Positions 27,291 through 40,130 are shown, numbered from the stretch's first letter. The stretch is 64,000 nt of DNA from Sphagnum compactum (GCA_965153455.1 OZ234493.1:5828001-5892000), one strand, 5' to 3'. A program made the numbers and translations. The notes: generated by a model not told the origin, from the letters alone.

Positions 27291-28732
27291 TTGACTGCTT
27301 TTGATGTGCTACAGATTCAATTGTTTGGGACTTTGTGCCTATGGAAGGTAGCATCTAATAAAGAGGCTTGTTCACTAAATACATTTCCATTTGCTACAAG
27401 GGGAGGCGGGGGGGCGGGGGGGGACCAAGGCGTCATTAAATAAACTCCATAAGCAAAGAGAATCCAAACTCTTGTCCAGGATTTTAAAATATAAAAGATT
27501 AGCTACTAGTTTTGGTCCAGTGCATCATGGAAATCTCACTACCCAAAAAAAATCTCATAAAGGGTTTAAAAAAAAACCAAAAACTGTTTCATACGAAAGA
27601 ACTACTTTTTGTTCATTGTGCATCAACAATTTTTGCAACAATTTTAGAGTTCCAAAACCCTAAACCCTAGAATACGTGCACATGGCCATGTTGAGAATGA
27701 AAAGGAAAAAGGGTGGTGAGCGGAATGTACTAAACCCTAAAACCCTAAATCCCTTTAGAAAATCTTTTCAATTTGGCACTTGTTTTTTAAATAGTGTCGA
27801 GCCTCATTGCAAGTTTTTAACTCCTTGCTCATGTTTGTTGCTTCTCGACTAACTTCATGTTTTAGCAGCTCTCTTCAGATCTTGGAATGTGTTGCTTTAC
27901 AACATGGTTTGGTATGTTTGGAAAAGGGTGCCCAAAGTAATGGTATGAGGGCAAATTCTTCTTTATATCTATTAGGTTCTTATTATTCAAAACCATGGGA
28001 AAGCATCAATATACTTATTATTACTGACTAGTTGGTTTCCATGTGTGAAAAAAGTCAAAGACTTTGATGAACAAAGATCTATGGCTTGGTCAAATGGAGT
28101 GGGTTAATGCATTTGTCTCCACTTGGATTGATGAAGCCAATTTTTTTGTTATATATAATAATAGTTAGTGTGGCTGTTTGCCCCCAAAGGCTAGACGGTA
28201 AATAGAAAATGCTTTGGAAAATTCCACTTTGGACTTCCATGCCATTAGGGGGGGGGGGATGGGGGAGGGTCTTTGACTCTTGGCTCTTGATGTGTTTTGT
28301 TTCCCAACAATTTGAAGTCAAGTTGTTATACTATATTGGTGGTGAATGAAGTTGTTTCCACTAGAGAGACTAATAACTTATCAAATCATCCTAAATCACT
28401 TGCAAAAATTTCCCCCGTTCATTTGGAGGGCACCTTCTTCATATGTATTTGTGAGATGGACGGCCTTCAACTATGAACAGCATATCCAAATTCCCATGCC
28501 ATGAGTAAGAGCTTCCTATTGCAAAGGATTAAGTCCCATAGGAAGAGATTGAAGATTAATTCATTTGCTCCAGGCAATATAAACAAAAAAAATATGAGAA
28601 GAAATGAGGAATTTCCAATTTTTAAAAAAAGGTCACTAAGGAGTTTGTCTTTCAGATTTTGAAGAGGCAAATTTATATATTGCAGTATTTTTCCATGCAA
28701 AAAGGACAAGGTAAAACTGCTCCAAATCCAGA

Positions 28733-29005
28733 CATTAAGGTCTAGGGTGGTAGATTATGTCATTTTCTTGAGCACATTATGTGATATAATCTTCCAGTAA
28801 TATCATACACTCGCTTGTAGTAGTGACCAAAACGTGTTTATTGAACACGAATATTTCTTTAAACCCCATACCTTGATGTCATGGAACGGTCTTGCCCAAC
28901 CCATTATTATGTCGGATGTGTCACATGGCTCACCCTAATGGCCGGTTCGCATGGCACATTACCCAACATAATGGGCAGGGTTTGACAATTCCATACTTAT
29001 AACAC
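28733..29005 (+). repeat. TTAA-flanked dispersed repeat, copy 1
   Basis: It begins TTAAGGTCTAGGGTGG and reads GATTATGTCATTTTCTTGAG, then GTGACCAAAACGTGTTTATT, TGATGTCATGGAACGG and CACCCTAATGG. The minus strand of 33748-34047 carries the same series of words in the same order, at roughly 70% identity by eye. The two copies therefore flank XRI1 in opposite orientation. Confidence 0.7.
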
Positions 29006-29111
29006 ATGCATTTAATTCAAAGAGTGAAAAACCCTAATTTCCACAAAATTCACCAATTTCATGCTATTCATAATTGTGGTAATTCAATTAAAACATACCG
29101 AATAAACGGGA

Positions 29112-29153
29112 TTTAGGAATTTCAAAGGTCGGGGAGAGAGAGAGAGAGAGAGA
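29112..29153 (+). repeat. GA microsatellite
   Basis: A (GA)n run of about 20 bases. Another lies near 29630-29655. Confidence 0.7.
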
Positions 29154-29349
29154 ATTGGCCCAAACAAGGGACCAAAAATGGCTTAATGTGAGTATTTATT
29201 TTCTCTTATGTGGGATAATGAATTTGGCATGTCATCAAAAATACCAAGCCAGGTTTCAAGTTCAGTTATTGTGGGTAGTTCTGAAAGAAATAAATAATTA
29301 GTTTAGAAAAAGAGAGAGAAAGAGGGAAAAAAAAAAAAAAAAACCCTAA

Positions 29350-29626
29350 TGTAGGGAGGGAGGTAGGTAGGTAGGTACTAGGTACCTAGTATTTTTCTGT
29401 TGTATGGGATTCTTTTTCTTTTGTGATCAGAATAATAAGAGCCAGTTTGGGGAAGTTCAGTTAATGCGGGGGGGGTGTCTGAAAAGAAAACACAAATACT
29501 TAAGTAGTTCAGGAAAAGAAAAAGCTTCCTCAAGTCTAACCAATAAGGTTAATACAAAAAGGTACGGGAACCTTACTCTAGTCAGTCCACAGGTTTAGGC
29601 ACCTACTACCTACCTACTACTAACCT
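29350..29626. repeat. region bounded by inverted AGGTAGGT / ACCTACCT tracts
   Basis: A run of GGTA units at about 29352-29380 faces an ACCTACTACCTACC tract at 29600-29620. This could be ends of a small element or two chance microsatellites. Similar ACCTACC tracts recur at 49320-49351 and 61497-61660. Confidence 0.35.
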
Positions 29627-29679
29627 ACGTGCACAGAGAGAGAGACAGAGAGAGACCCTAGAGCAGCGTTTTGTCTCTT

Positions 29680-29745
29680 TTTTTTAATCAAATTTGTGAT
29701 GTAACTGAAGTGGCGATCATCCATAAGATAATTTAGCCAGATTTG
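29680..29745 (-). repeat. family 'TAGCCAAATTTGGCTAA', copy
   Basis: On the minus strand it reads GTAGCCAAATCTGGCTAAAT, TATCTTATGGATGATCGCCA and ACTTCAGTTACATCACAAAT, the cleanest form of the family core. Confidence 0.55.
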
Positions 29746-30009
29746 GCTACATAGTACTGCTAGATATGAATGTAGAAAAAGAAAAACCATAATTTTTTCT
29801 ATATTCTTGGCTATATATTCTTGGTAACATAGTGGAAATTGTAATTAAATTTTTTTGATGATTTAAAAAAATTCTTCCAATTCTGGCGAATTTGGGTCTT
29901 TTGTTTTTTTCCTTGAAAAATCCTTTTGTATATAGGGTCGAAATCATATTTTTTAGGTCGAAATTTGGCGAAACCACACTGTCAGTCCAGAGCAGCAGGT
30001 AACTAACTA

Positions 30010-30430
30010 ATGTTAGTTAGTTTAGCAAGTGGTTTGGTGCCGAGTTTAGCGCTTGGTTTAGCAGCAGCTAGCCTTGGGGCTAAAAAGCCCTGCTTTGCTC
30101 CCTCCTCTTCTCCATCTCCATCGCCATTGCTCGCAAGCTCTCTTGCTCGCTCTCTCTCTCTCTCTCTCCTTGTGCCTGCCTTCCTCCTCCTTCTCTTCTT
30201 CTTCTTGTTCTTCTTTTCCCCCTCAAGATCTCAAAATACTCTTGGCTCTGCAACAGTGTTAGAAAATGGCAACAATTTGTGTAGTGAATTGGCAAAGTTT
30301 GGAGTTTGCGTCTTCTTCGTCGTCGTCCTTCTTGTTGTTGTGATTTTTGTTAGTCTTTGCCGCTGTTGCTGCTTCTGCTGCTTCAATTCTTCCAGCTCAT
30401 TATTCAAGGACGGAGACGGGAAAACTAACA
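30010..30430 (+). promoter_or_regulatory. proximal promoter / 5' leader of the XRI1-like gene
   Basis: Base composition shifts sharply to pyrimidine-rich CT, CTT and CTC repeats ending at the ATG at 30431, typical of plant 5' leaders. The ORFs through it on either strand do not start with ATG and are compositional artefacts. Confidence 0.45.
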
Positions 30431-31046
30431 ATGAGTGAGAAGAGGAGGAGCATTGAAGCAGTAGACGAAGATGTCGCATGGGATTGGCGTGATCATTTCT
30501 TCGAGGAGCTCGTCAATGCCGACATTTCAAGCCTAGGTAACTGAGCTGCTGCATTCCATCAGTTGCAGCAGCATTCTCGTTGATCGATGTTGTTGTTGTT
30601 CTTCCTCCTCATCACCTTCTCCTCCTCCACTGTTGTGCAGCTTTACCGCAGACTCTTTGGGACGAATTGAGCAGCCAGAACAACGACGACGAAGACTTGG
30701 AGTTGAGGTCATTGTTGTCGACCCCCGACTACTGCATTGACGACATTTCCTTGCTAGCAGCGGATCATTCAGCCTCCTTCTTTCAAAGCAGCAGCAGCAG
30801 CTGCAGCCAAGGTAGAAAGGAATAAGGATTGGGTCGCAGGGACGCAAGTTACTAGAAAGTTTTCTCACAGCAAAATTCTGTGTTCTTCTTCTTCTTCTTC
30901 TTCTTCTTGGAGACTGAGAATTGAAATCAGTTTTCAAGCTTCAATGCATTCTCTCCTTCCTTTGTCCATTGCAGCAGAATCCAATACTCATCTATCATTG
31001 CACCATTCAACCACAGTTGACATTGTGTTTTGTGTGTGTGTGTGTG

Positions 31047-31078
<32 letters not shown>

Positions 31079-33146
31079 CAGAAAACTCAGTAGAAGGAGA
31101 TAGCGATGCCGCTATCTTTCTCCGTGGAGAAGGAGGAGGACAAAACCCTCGTCTCAAGAAGCGACGTTTATTCAATGGACCGCAGCAGCAGACGACCAGC
31201 ACCGCATTCAGCAGCGACGACGACATGGGTGAAGAAGGAGATGCACCACCTGCACCTGTCCAAGACACGATGATGCTTACAGTTCCTCCCGCCCTCCTCA
31301 AGGTACCAAAGCTGGAAACTCTCTCTCTCTCCGTCTCTGGTTCAAAGGACAAGGGTGCAAGAATTCATGAACTTCTTACTTGTTTCAGAGATGGTTACTA
31401 TTTTGTTTCATTTTGGGCTCTAGATGCATACTTAAGGAGAATGCTGAAGCCCATCATTCATTGCCCCTTGGTGGTGGTGGTGTGTGGGATCATGATCTTA
31501 TTGCAGAGCTTTGCAGACAATCCTGTGAAGCAGCAGGATGAAGAAGAAGAAGGATATGGCATTCTGAGCTCCATGCCAGCAATCTGGTATCATGCAAGCA
31601 CTGGTAGGTCATTCATTCTGAGCTCCATGACTTGGCCAGCAACCCTCATCCCCACCATCATCATCAGCCCTTGCCTTTGGGTCTTCAGAAAAGTAGTTGG
31701 GTTTGGAAATTGGCTGCAAATGCAGTGTATCTTGTATCTATCTATCAAAGGGTTCAAGACAATTTCGCTGCAAATATCTGCCGAGTAAACTATCTATCTA
31801 GGTCCTCAATCTTGCTTCTTGTTCTTTGTGTGGGGTTGGGACCAGATGACAGCCAAAGTAGTTGTTTGGGAGACAGCAATCAGCAGATGGAGCCGATGAT
31901 GATGATGATGTCGTCAGAGAATTGGATGTCCATTTGCATTGAAGACATTGACACCGCCGTCGTCAAAGGTTTCCACAATCACAAGAAGAAGTAAGCAGCC
32001 CCAATCAATCTGATTTGCATGATCAGAAAATCGCATGATCTTTTTGGGACTGACAGACAGACAGACAGCAAAGAAAGAAGACTTCTGCTGCTTCTGTTCT
32101 TCTCCAATTGCAATTCCTTCCAATGTATCTGTGCTCACCTTGACTTCCATTCCCATGTGTGTGTGTGTAATTTTCTCCAGAGAAGAAGTGGCGGTGGTGA
32201 CAGGGATTGCCAAACAGAAAACACCTGGTAAGAAGAAAAATAATTTCTGAGTTTCTTATCCGACAGTACACTTTCTCTCTGGATGTCTACTGGACTTTCT
32301 CTCTCTTGATGTCTATGAAAAAACACAACACTCCCAAATTAAGTCTTAGCTCCTTCTTCTTCTTCTTCTTCTTGTGTTGAATTTCTCACTGAAAAAAATT
32401 ATCTTCAAGAGATATACATTGGTGGAGACTCAATGCCTTTCTTTTTTTTCCTTTTTTTCGGGTTGTTGCTTGCAGGTGGTCTGACTCCACTCAAGATATC
32501 AAATGAAGAGGTAGTACTACAAGGTCCTCTTACACCCTTCTCCAGCCGACCTTCTACACCTGGTAAAGTTACAGTGTCACAGATGTGGATTTTGTTTTTT
32601 TTTTTCCCTCTTATCAGATGAGGTGGTGTAAGCTTTATAAAAAAAAGAATCAGTCACAAAGAATGCTGCAAAATTCTCTACTAGCAACATCGTTGTTGTT
32701 CTCATCATCAAAGGAGGATTTTGTTTTTATTTTTTCCATGTGCTGATCCATGACAGTGGGTTTGTTTTACTCCTTTTGATTTTTCCACAGTTAATAGGAC
32801 AATTGCTGTGAAGAAATCAAAGGCAAGCAGCACTATGCCAGTGGCATATCCTTTCACATTGGTGAAACCCCTGGGAGGAACTGAAGGAGACATGACACTA
32901 ATGGACATAAACCAGCTCATATCAACAACACCTCCAAGGAGCAACAACACTGGTACTACAACAACACGTGGAAGTAGCAGCAGCAGCAGCAGCTCCTCCT
33001 CCTCCTCCTCCACAAGCTCCAGAGATCCAAGACCCAATGCAAAAGTAGACTATGGAGTTGGTCTCTCTGGCAAGTCCATTGTCACCCGCACAAGGATTTG
33101 CACCAAGGGCAATGGCACAATCACAATTATGAGAACAAAAGGTTAA
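30431..33146 (+). CDS. XRI1: XRI1-like protein (X-ray induced transcript 1 family), intact, 8 exons, 401 aa
   Basis: Arabidopsis XRI1 is a DNA-damage-induced protein needed for meiosis and double-strand break repair. The exact biochemical activity is not known to me. Exons are 30431-30536, 30641-30811, 31082-31302, 31507-31603, 31846-31968, 32183-32227, 32476-32562 and 32791-33146, all GT-AG, joining to 402 codons with TAA. Family marks are the N-terminal WDW at residues 17-19, LWDEL at 41-45 followed by the acidic stretch and LLSTP at 60-64, basic KKRR at 118-121, and a strongly conserved C-terminus: AYPFTLVKP at 302-310, EGDMTLMDIN at 315-324 and ITIMRTKG at 394-401. A polyserine run of about 13 sits in the last exon. 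The exon 6 acceptor must be the second AG (32181-32182), because the first AG gives a stop. The middle exons (4-6) are poorly conserved, so their limits are least sure. Confidence 0.88.
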
Positions 33147-33382
33147 TAATAAATAATAATATATGCACCTCTTTTCACTTGCTTTGAAATCTTCAATAAC
33201 GTAGATCTTGAAGAAGAAGTTATTAGGTTAGCCCCCGCCCCCCTCGGTTGATGATGACACCTTGGAAATATATACAGTGTGGCTTTGATCCTTCTGATGG
33301 GTACCTGTAATTTTCGTTGCTACAAAAAAGCTTCAAAATTAGGGATCACAACTGAGAGATAAGATCACAAAACTGATGATGA

Positions 33383-33419
33383 TAAGTTAGTAGATGAGAT
33401 ATCATCATCTACTAACTTA
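33383..33419 (+). repeat. perfect 15-bp hairpin downstream of XRI1
   Basis: TAAGTTAGTAGATGA (33383-33397) pairs perfectly with TCATCTACTAACTTA (33405-33419) around the 7-nt loop GATATCA. It lies 237 bases after the XRI1 stop, probably in or near the 3' UTR. Confidence 0.7.
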
Positions 33420-33747
33420 CACTCTGAGTGGCCAGGTGAATGTGTACTTGTAAATGCTCATGTTTGGTTTACTAGGGTTTGTTGTAATAAGAGGCATATT
33501 AATCAGGTAGAGCTTCTTTCTGTAAAAATCTGTAGAATGGGGGAGTAAATCTAGTGCTGAGCAAAAGTTCATTATTATCTTTGTTCCCAATGATTTTTTT
33601 TAGCAAAGGCTTATGCAGAAGAGCATCATTTGAGACAATGTTAACTGTGGTAATATGATCATATTATCTTGAAAGGAAGGAAGGAAGGAAGGTTTAGACC
33701 TTCCACCATCTGAATTTGTCGCTCTTATTACACGTAAAAACCACATC

Positions 33748-34047
33748 TGAGATGTCCCAAATGCACTGTGGAATGGTCGAGCCCCCGGTCCTTGTTTGTT
33801 GGGTAAGGTGACAGCGAGCCCTTTAGGGTGAGCTTGGCAACACACCCAAACTAATCGGCAAGCGTGAGGTCAATCCATGACATTAAGGGAAGGTCTGGGG
33901 TGGCAGATCCAACAATTTGAAAAAAAATCATGTTCAACAAACTCATTTTGGTCACCATTACAAGTGTATTGATCATCACCTGGAGATTATGTGATATAAT
34001 GTCATCAAGAAAATGACATAATAATCTGCCCACCCCAGACCTTAAAG
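33748..34047 (-). repeat. TTAA-flanked dispersed repeat, copy 2, with internal inverted repeat
   Basis: The segment about 33891-34045 is bounded by AAGGTCTGGGGTGGCAGAT and, inverted, ATCTGCCCACCCCAGACCTT. TTAA abuts the right end, and a TTAA lies 3-4 bases outside the left end. Similarity to copy 1 (28733-29005) continues beyond the inverted repeat to about 33748. It is non-coding. TTAA targets are typical of piggyBac-type elements, but this is only suggestive. Confidence 0.65.
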
Positions 34048-34049
34048 TT

Positions 34050-37000
34050 TTCAGTTTGTGAAGAAGATGTGTGAAGAGTAGGAAGGAACTCAATTCAAAC
34101 AAGGCATCACAAACACACTGGCCCTGCCAATAGATAAGATGTTGTATGTACATCTACCTACTGTGTCCACACTCTCTGAACACCAAACAACATGTTGCAA
34201 CTCATGGATTGAAAATTTTCAAAACACACTCTCCATTAGGTTATATAGTCTGACCATTTCAAATTCAAAGTCATTTTGGAATTGGGAATATTAAAAGGTT
34301 TTGACATGGACAATTAGAGGCCCAAGTTGTAAAGTAAACTTAACCAAAGTCATGATGATTCCCTCTTCACCAAAATAATTACATAGGGATTGTGCTACTC
34401 ACAAATTGTTGGGGGTATTGTTAACGCCTTGGTCTAATGGGTCAAATCTCAAATAGGTGCAAAGTGAATTTGCCTCAAAATGCTAAAGCATCATCCACTC
34501 CTTTTCACGGCCCCATTTGCCTACTTCGATTATTTTGTTTGTTTGTGAGTCCATTTGGATATTGAATCATTTGCAACAAGTGAAGATTTTCAATTTGAGT
34601 TCATCATTCATTGATGTGAATCAGCCCTTCAACTGTGAAGTTAGGAAAAACAAAAAGGGGGGGGTGGGGGAGGGGGATAGAATCTTTCAAAAATTGTAGG
34701 CCAAATTGGTTAATAGATTTTTTTTTAAAAACTAGCTTGAAAATACTTTCATGTATATATCAATCACCAAGAGGTTGTTTGCATGCAAGAACTAATAAAA
34801 ATAAAAACAATATATACAGGAGAAAAGAAATTCTAAGTTGCCACATTTCTACAATAGTTTCCAACTTGTAGTGGAATCATAAAGGATTCTTCTTCTTTTT
34901 TCAAAATTCATATTTGGTTTGTAGCCAAATTTGGTTTAATGTTTTTGTGGATGATTGCCAATTTGTCTAAATCACAAAATTGAAAAAAAAGAACCTTGCA
35001 TACAATGGTACAGTTTGAAAGAAATGTAATGCATTTGTTGACATAAACATGACATTATAAATAATTATAAATGTTGATAATGATAGATGGTATTTTTACT
35101 TTCGATGATGATGGTAAGAAAAAGGATTTCTACAAAATGCTTAAAAAATCTTATCATATATTCAAATTCAATTGAAAGATAATCACACATTTTGAAGAAA
35201 AAAAATCCAATGATCATTTTTTGGTCATTTGATTTTTCCCTGGACATGTAGATTAGGTACACACATTTAATCCCATCATTCATTTTCTAGTCTTTATTTT
35301 TCCAAATATTTACTTGGTTAAATTGCATATATTTCAAAATAAAATGTTCATTCATTGATTTTTTCACAAACCTAATTGTCCTTTGATGCCTCCCTAGTTT
35401 CCAATCAAATCTCACCAAAACTCCCAAATTCACCAATGACGTCCCCTTAAGAACATCAACTTTTGAAACCTACAATGTTAGGGCAACATGCACCCAAACA
35501 AGATGATCATGTATTCTAATGTTACTTTCTATTAGTGGTTTGATGGTTCCCAATGATGTTGTGAATGAAATTTTCCCAACAATCCAAAAATGATTTCATA
35601 CATGTTGACAAAGTTCCCAATCAGGCCTCTACAAAAGTCCCAAAGTTGTTATTACTTTTCTTCCTAATGTAACCATTTGAACATGCAAAAAATTTCCATT
35701 GATGCTCACAAGATTTGTCTTATAATAGCCTACAATTTGTTCCTTTTGATAGAGTTTTTCATAAAGTTGGGCAAACACAAGCTCACAAGTGTTGTGTTTT
35801 CTTGATTCATGCGCCATAATCACAAACATGGCATGAAAGGAAAACAAAGGGTTCTATCAGAGGGTGAAATTGATTTTTCCTCCTTAACTTGACATGAAAC
35901 TAATCGCATTTTGCTTATTTGTTTGCACATTTCCAACCAAGTGGCAAAAATGTGGGTTCCAAATTGGGACTTATAATTTTTGCCAAGTTATATGATTTTT
36001 GAATGTTGAAGAGTTCATAACTTCTTCATTTCTTATCCAAATTTAACAATGGAGGGGTCTATACTTGTGATTTTTGAAAGTAAAACGTCATATTAAGCTT
36101 ATCAATTGGAGTTGATTTGATCCTTCAAGAATTACAACATTTATGTATTTAAGAGTCATTTTGGCAATTTGACTTTTACGCTATATATTTTTTATTTTTT
36201 TATTTTGTTTCAAATGTGACCCCATTTTATTGTATCACACTTTGAGACATTTTCAATGGTCTAAATAATGTTTGATTTAGACAAGCTTTTAATTTCAAAT
36301 ATTGGTCCAAAACTTTAAAACACCCTAGGACATCAAACTCACAAAATAAAACTATCTTTAAATGTTTTGAAGGCTCTTCTTTTGCACTCCTACACACTTC
36401 CCTTTCACCAAGGAATGTGTTTGGAATCTTGCCATGCCTTGGATTCTTTTTTATTTGTTTTCCTTTTCTTGCTTTAGCCTAAATTACAAGGCCAAGGCTA
36501 AGATCATAACATAGTTGTTTAATGATGCCAAATTCAAGAAGAATATGGCAATTGATTGATTATTTTTACAACCATTTTTTATCAATCACTTTGCATTTGG
36601 TACATGTTTTTTGACCCTCTTGGTTACAACAATTATATCAATGTGTTTGGCACATTGTTGCTTGTTATCAATTTCTTTTGAAGGCCAACACTTAAATTTG
36701 AGTTTTATCATCATGCGAATTTGTATCCACATTACAATGAACTTGTCAATGGAATATATTTTAGGTGGAATATATTTGTTCTAACAATTCATGAACCATA
36801 AAGAAAGAAGTAGTAACACATTTCCAAAATGCATGGACTTTTAAAAACATATAAAATGTTATTTTGGTATTCTTTAAGTGCAATTTGCAATGATTTAAAA
36901 TGCAAATAAACTTTTGGACATCATTAGAGTTAAATATAGGGTGTGTGTTTTGAAAAAATTAATTATAAAAGTTGAACCAAATTAGAACTAAAGCATTTAG

Positions 37001-37780
37001 TTGATGCTAGAATCAATGTCCCACATTTGAAGTGGAAGCTATCTTTTGAAGACTGATGTTAAAAAACAATTGCATTGAAAATGTAAATTTGCCCATTACA
37101 ATTTGAATAAAGATCTCTTTGAATATATGGGGGTTCAAAATGGCAATTGCATAGATTTTTTTGTAAAGTTGGGCAAGCATGGGCTTTTAATGCCATTGTT
37201 GCCTAATTCATAGGTTGTAATCATAAACACAACATGAGAAAAACACAAAGGGTTCCAATGGGGAGTGAAAGTAATTTCATGTTTATTAGTGAAGGTTGCA
37301 CACGAAAATGTTTTTTGTTTTTGCTTTGAATTCTCAATTTATGCTTGAAATGTTAAGGAACACAAGTGCAAGGAAAAACTCTACATAAAAGTTTGAAAAT
37401 TATGCAAGAGTAATTGATGTTTAAAAATGTAAGAGGAATGAAGGAGAAAAAATAGATGCCCGAAGAGAAATTTGGAACAAGTAGACCTACATTGGAGCGA
37501 CCCTATTTGAATCTCTTTAAGGTTCAATTGACTTTTTCAAATGCGGTGTAGCTCTAACTAAAATTATGGGCACTTGTTACCTCAAGAAATTTTCTACTAT
37601 TCATTCTTTCAAGTGAAGTGTAGCCCTAGCTAGAAACATTGGCATTTATTGCTTTTAAGAATTCTATTCCAACTCTTTTTTTCAAGTGAGGTGTAACCTT
37701 AATTAAAAGTATGGTTTTGATAGCCTAAACAACATGTGAAGATAATATATTTTATGATTGTCTCAACCTAGACATCATTA
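34050..37780. other. AT-rich intergenic DNA
   Basis: Low-GC sequence with no ORF resembling a known protein. The only structure I see is the repeat copy at 34837-34992 and loose near-repeats such as 'aagtgaggtgtaaccttaattaaaag' around 37560-37710. No gene is supported. Confidence 0.5.
34837..34992 (+). repeat. dispersed repeat family 'TAGCCAAATTTGGCTAA', copy 2
   Basis: GTTGCCACATTTCTACAATA at the start and GTAGCCAAATTTGGTTTAAT, then GATTGCCAATTTGTC and ATCACAAAATTG, follow the same order as 11911-12066 with similar spacing. Confidence 0.6.
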
Positions 37781-37789
37781 TTTTGTAAC

Positions 37790-38940
37790 TCCCTAAACAC
37801 CTTCTATTGTTTTGAATGCATGTAATTGATTTTGAAAACCTAAGGTTAGGTCTAATGCACATTACAATGCATTTTGGGTTTAATAATTTGAGTATTTTCA
37901 ACTAAGGTCTAACAATTAAACAAGTTGTAAAACCCAAGATGTGTTGTAATGACATTTGACACATCTTTTATGGCCTTGAGGGTTCCATAGGTGTTTTATT
38001 AATGCACACTTGCCTTTGTGAGGTTTGAACTTTAATTGGTAGCTTTGTAAACACCTATTATAATTATTTATGTATGTAATTGATTTTGAAAAACTTGATG
38101 CAGATTTGGAACATTCTTAATGGTTTTGGGGGAGTTATAGGTATTTTATTGATGCATGTTTGTCTTTGTGAGGTGTAATATTCATTTGGTTGCTTCATAA
38201 ACACCTATATTAGTTCTTTATGCATGTAAAAAAAACATTTGACACATGTTTGACACATCCTTGATGGCCTAGGGGGGTTTTGTAGGTATTTTAACAATGC
38301 ACATTTTCCCTTGTGAGAGGTAAAAACACATTATAATGAACAAAATGTTGTTAGAAATATTATTTTAAAAACTATGTATTTTCCAACAATCATTCAAAAG
38401 ATTATCAAACTTTATAAAATATTTAGTCAAATATTAAATATTATGAATTGATTGTACTATTTCAATTCCATATGGAGAATTCCATTCAAGTGATTTCACA
38501 AAAAAATATCTAGATGAGATTTTTCATTCAAATGAATGTATGTTTGTGAATTTTTTAAAAATATCTTTAAAATTGTTCTCTTTTGAAAGTTAACAAAAAT
38601 TGTGTTAAATGCCTTGTGTCAAAATCCATTTTATGTGTTTTTCAAAACACTAGATGAAATGAAAAAAACCCTTATATATATTTTTTTATTTTTTTATTTT
38701 TTATTTTTTTCTTGCCCAATTTGACCCCCGTATCGTGTGCTTTCACCTTGAGGTTTGGTCCTTATTTGAAAACCCATAAAAACCTATTTTGGTTATGTAT
38801 GGGTGTACCATGTAATTGATTTTGAATTACCCTTACAAAGCTTACAACACATTTGGCATATCTATTATGGCATTGGGGGGTTTTATAAGTATTTTATTGA
38901 TGCACATTATGAAGTTTGGTCTTCATTTCCAACATGGTTT
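37790..38940. repeat. diverged tandem repeat, unit about 145-150 bp
   Basis: The block ACACATC..TATGGCCTTGAGGG..ATAGGTGTTTTATTAATGC recurs starting near 37958, 38108, 38251 and 38855 (spacings about 150, 143 and roughly four units). Each is followed by TTGTGAGGT and CACCTAT..TATGCATGTAA. It is an old satellite-like array with substitutions and a disrupted middle. Confidence 0.65.
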
Positions 38941-40130
38941 AGGGTCTAGTGAGGTTATGTATGCATGAATTTCATTTTGAATTGCTTTTGTTAGGTCTAA
39001 CTCTCATTTCAACATGGTTTAAGGTCTAATGTTGAATTTTTTAAATGATTATATGTCAAATCATTATTTTTTTAGCAATCACAATTTGCTAGTGATTATT
39101 GCTTGTTGATGGTTTATAGTGACTATTTTTAGTGGTTTTGATTCTTTGGTGCATGATCTTGACCCTTTTCAATATGGTCCCCAAATTTGAATCGTGTTTG
39201 CAAGTTGTTTATGTAATTCTGAGTAGGAGTGTTGCGCATGGTAGGTTTTTTAAAGAAAAGAATGAAAATATTTCTAGAATTAGATGATTTCATGGTAGAA
39301 ATTCAACAAATTAAGTTAGGTGCTTTACAAAAGGCAAAATAACCTTGGCAAAACAACGTGCCTTGACAAATTGTGGAATTTTTATTATTCAACATAATAG
39401 TGGCATTGTACCATGTCCACTTTGCCACCTATATCATTAGTGAAAAAATGCAATTCAACTAATTCCTAATGTAGTGTGGAAGACCATTTATCGAAATTAC
39501 CTAAAAGCCTACCTTAAGACCATGTTTGTTGATGAGACCTTGAAGGGTCATTTGAGAGAGACCTTGAAAAGGTTGAAGACAAGTAATTCAAATGAGGAAG
39601 GATCAAAATAGGCAATGCTACAATGTGATGAAGTGTTGGAGCCTTGAAAATTACAAATGGCCATGCAACCCAAAATGTATTAAAGAGGCAACAAACTTCA
39701 TTGAATACACACATATTCATAACTCCATCTCCTAGCCTAATTCACACCCTAATGACTAATGTGGACCTACTATCGTTGTGGCCTCATCAAACCTTATCCT
39801 TATGATTAACTCCACTAAGAGGCAAACCCTTATGACAAAATTGACCAAATGGGAAATAATGGTAGTGAATTCTAGGAACATGGCAAACATGGCATGCAAG
39901 CTTTCATCCTCTTTGATATTTGTGATGTTTTTTTGATAGGCACAATGGACATCAACAAGGTAAAAATTAACAACTTGAAATTGGCCAGATATTTGAAAGT
40001 GATTTTACAAGAGGAGTTTATAACAAAAGTTAAAACAATTTTAGACATGTAATTAATAGTTAGTTGTGAAAATTTTGGCTTTGTGCAATCAAACCTCTTC
40101 ATAAAATGTCCCCATTTCCTTTTCACTCCA

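Noticed and set aside
30010-30479. Ser/Leu-rich and Arg/Glu-rich frames before XRI1
   Set aside because: They are compositional products of CT repeats, start without ATG, and overlap the leader of a well-supported gene.
31030-31788. 252-codon continuous frame in the XRI1 region
   Set aside because: It runs through the introns at 31303-31506 and 31604-31845 and starts inside an intron at a TG/TC microsatellite. Only the parts at 31082-31302 and 31507-31603 are exons.
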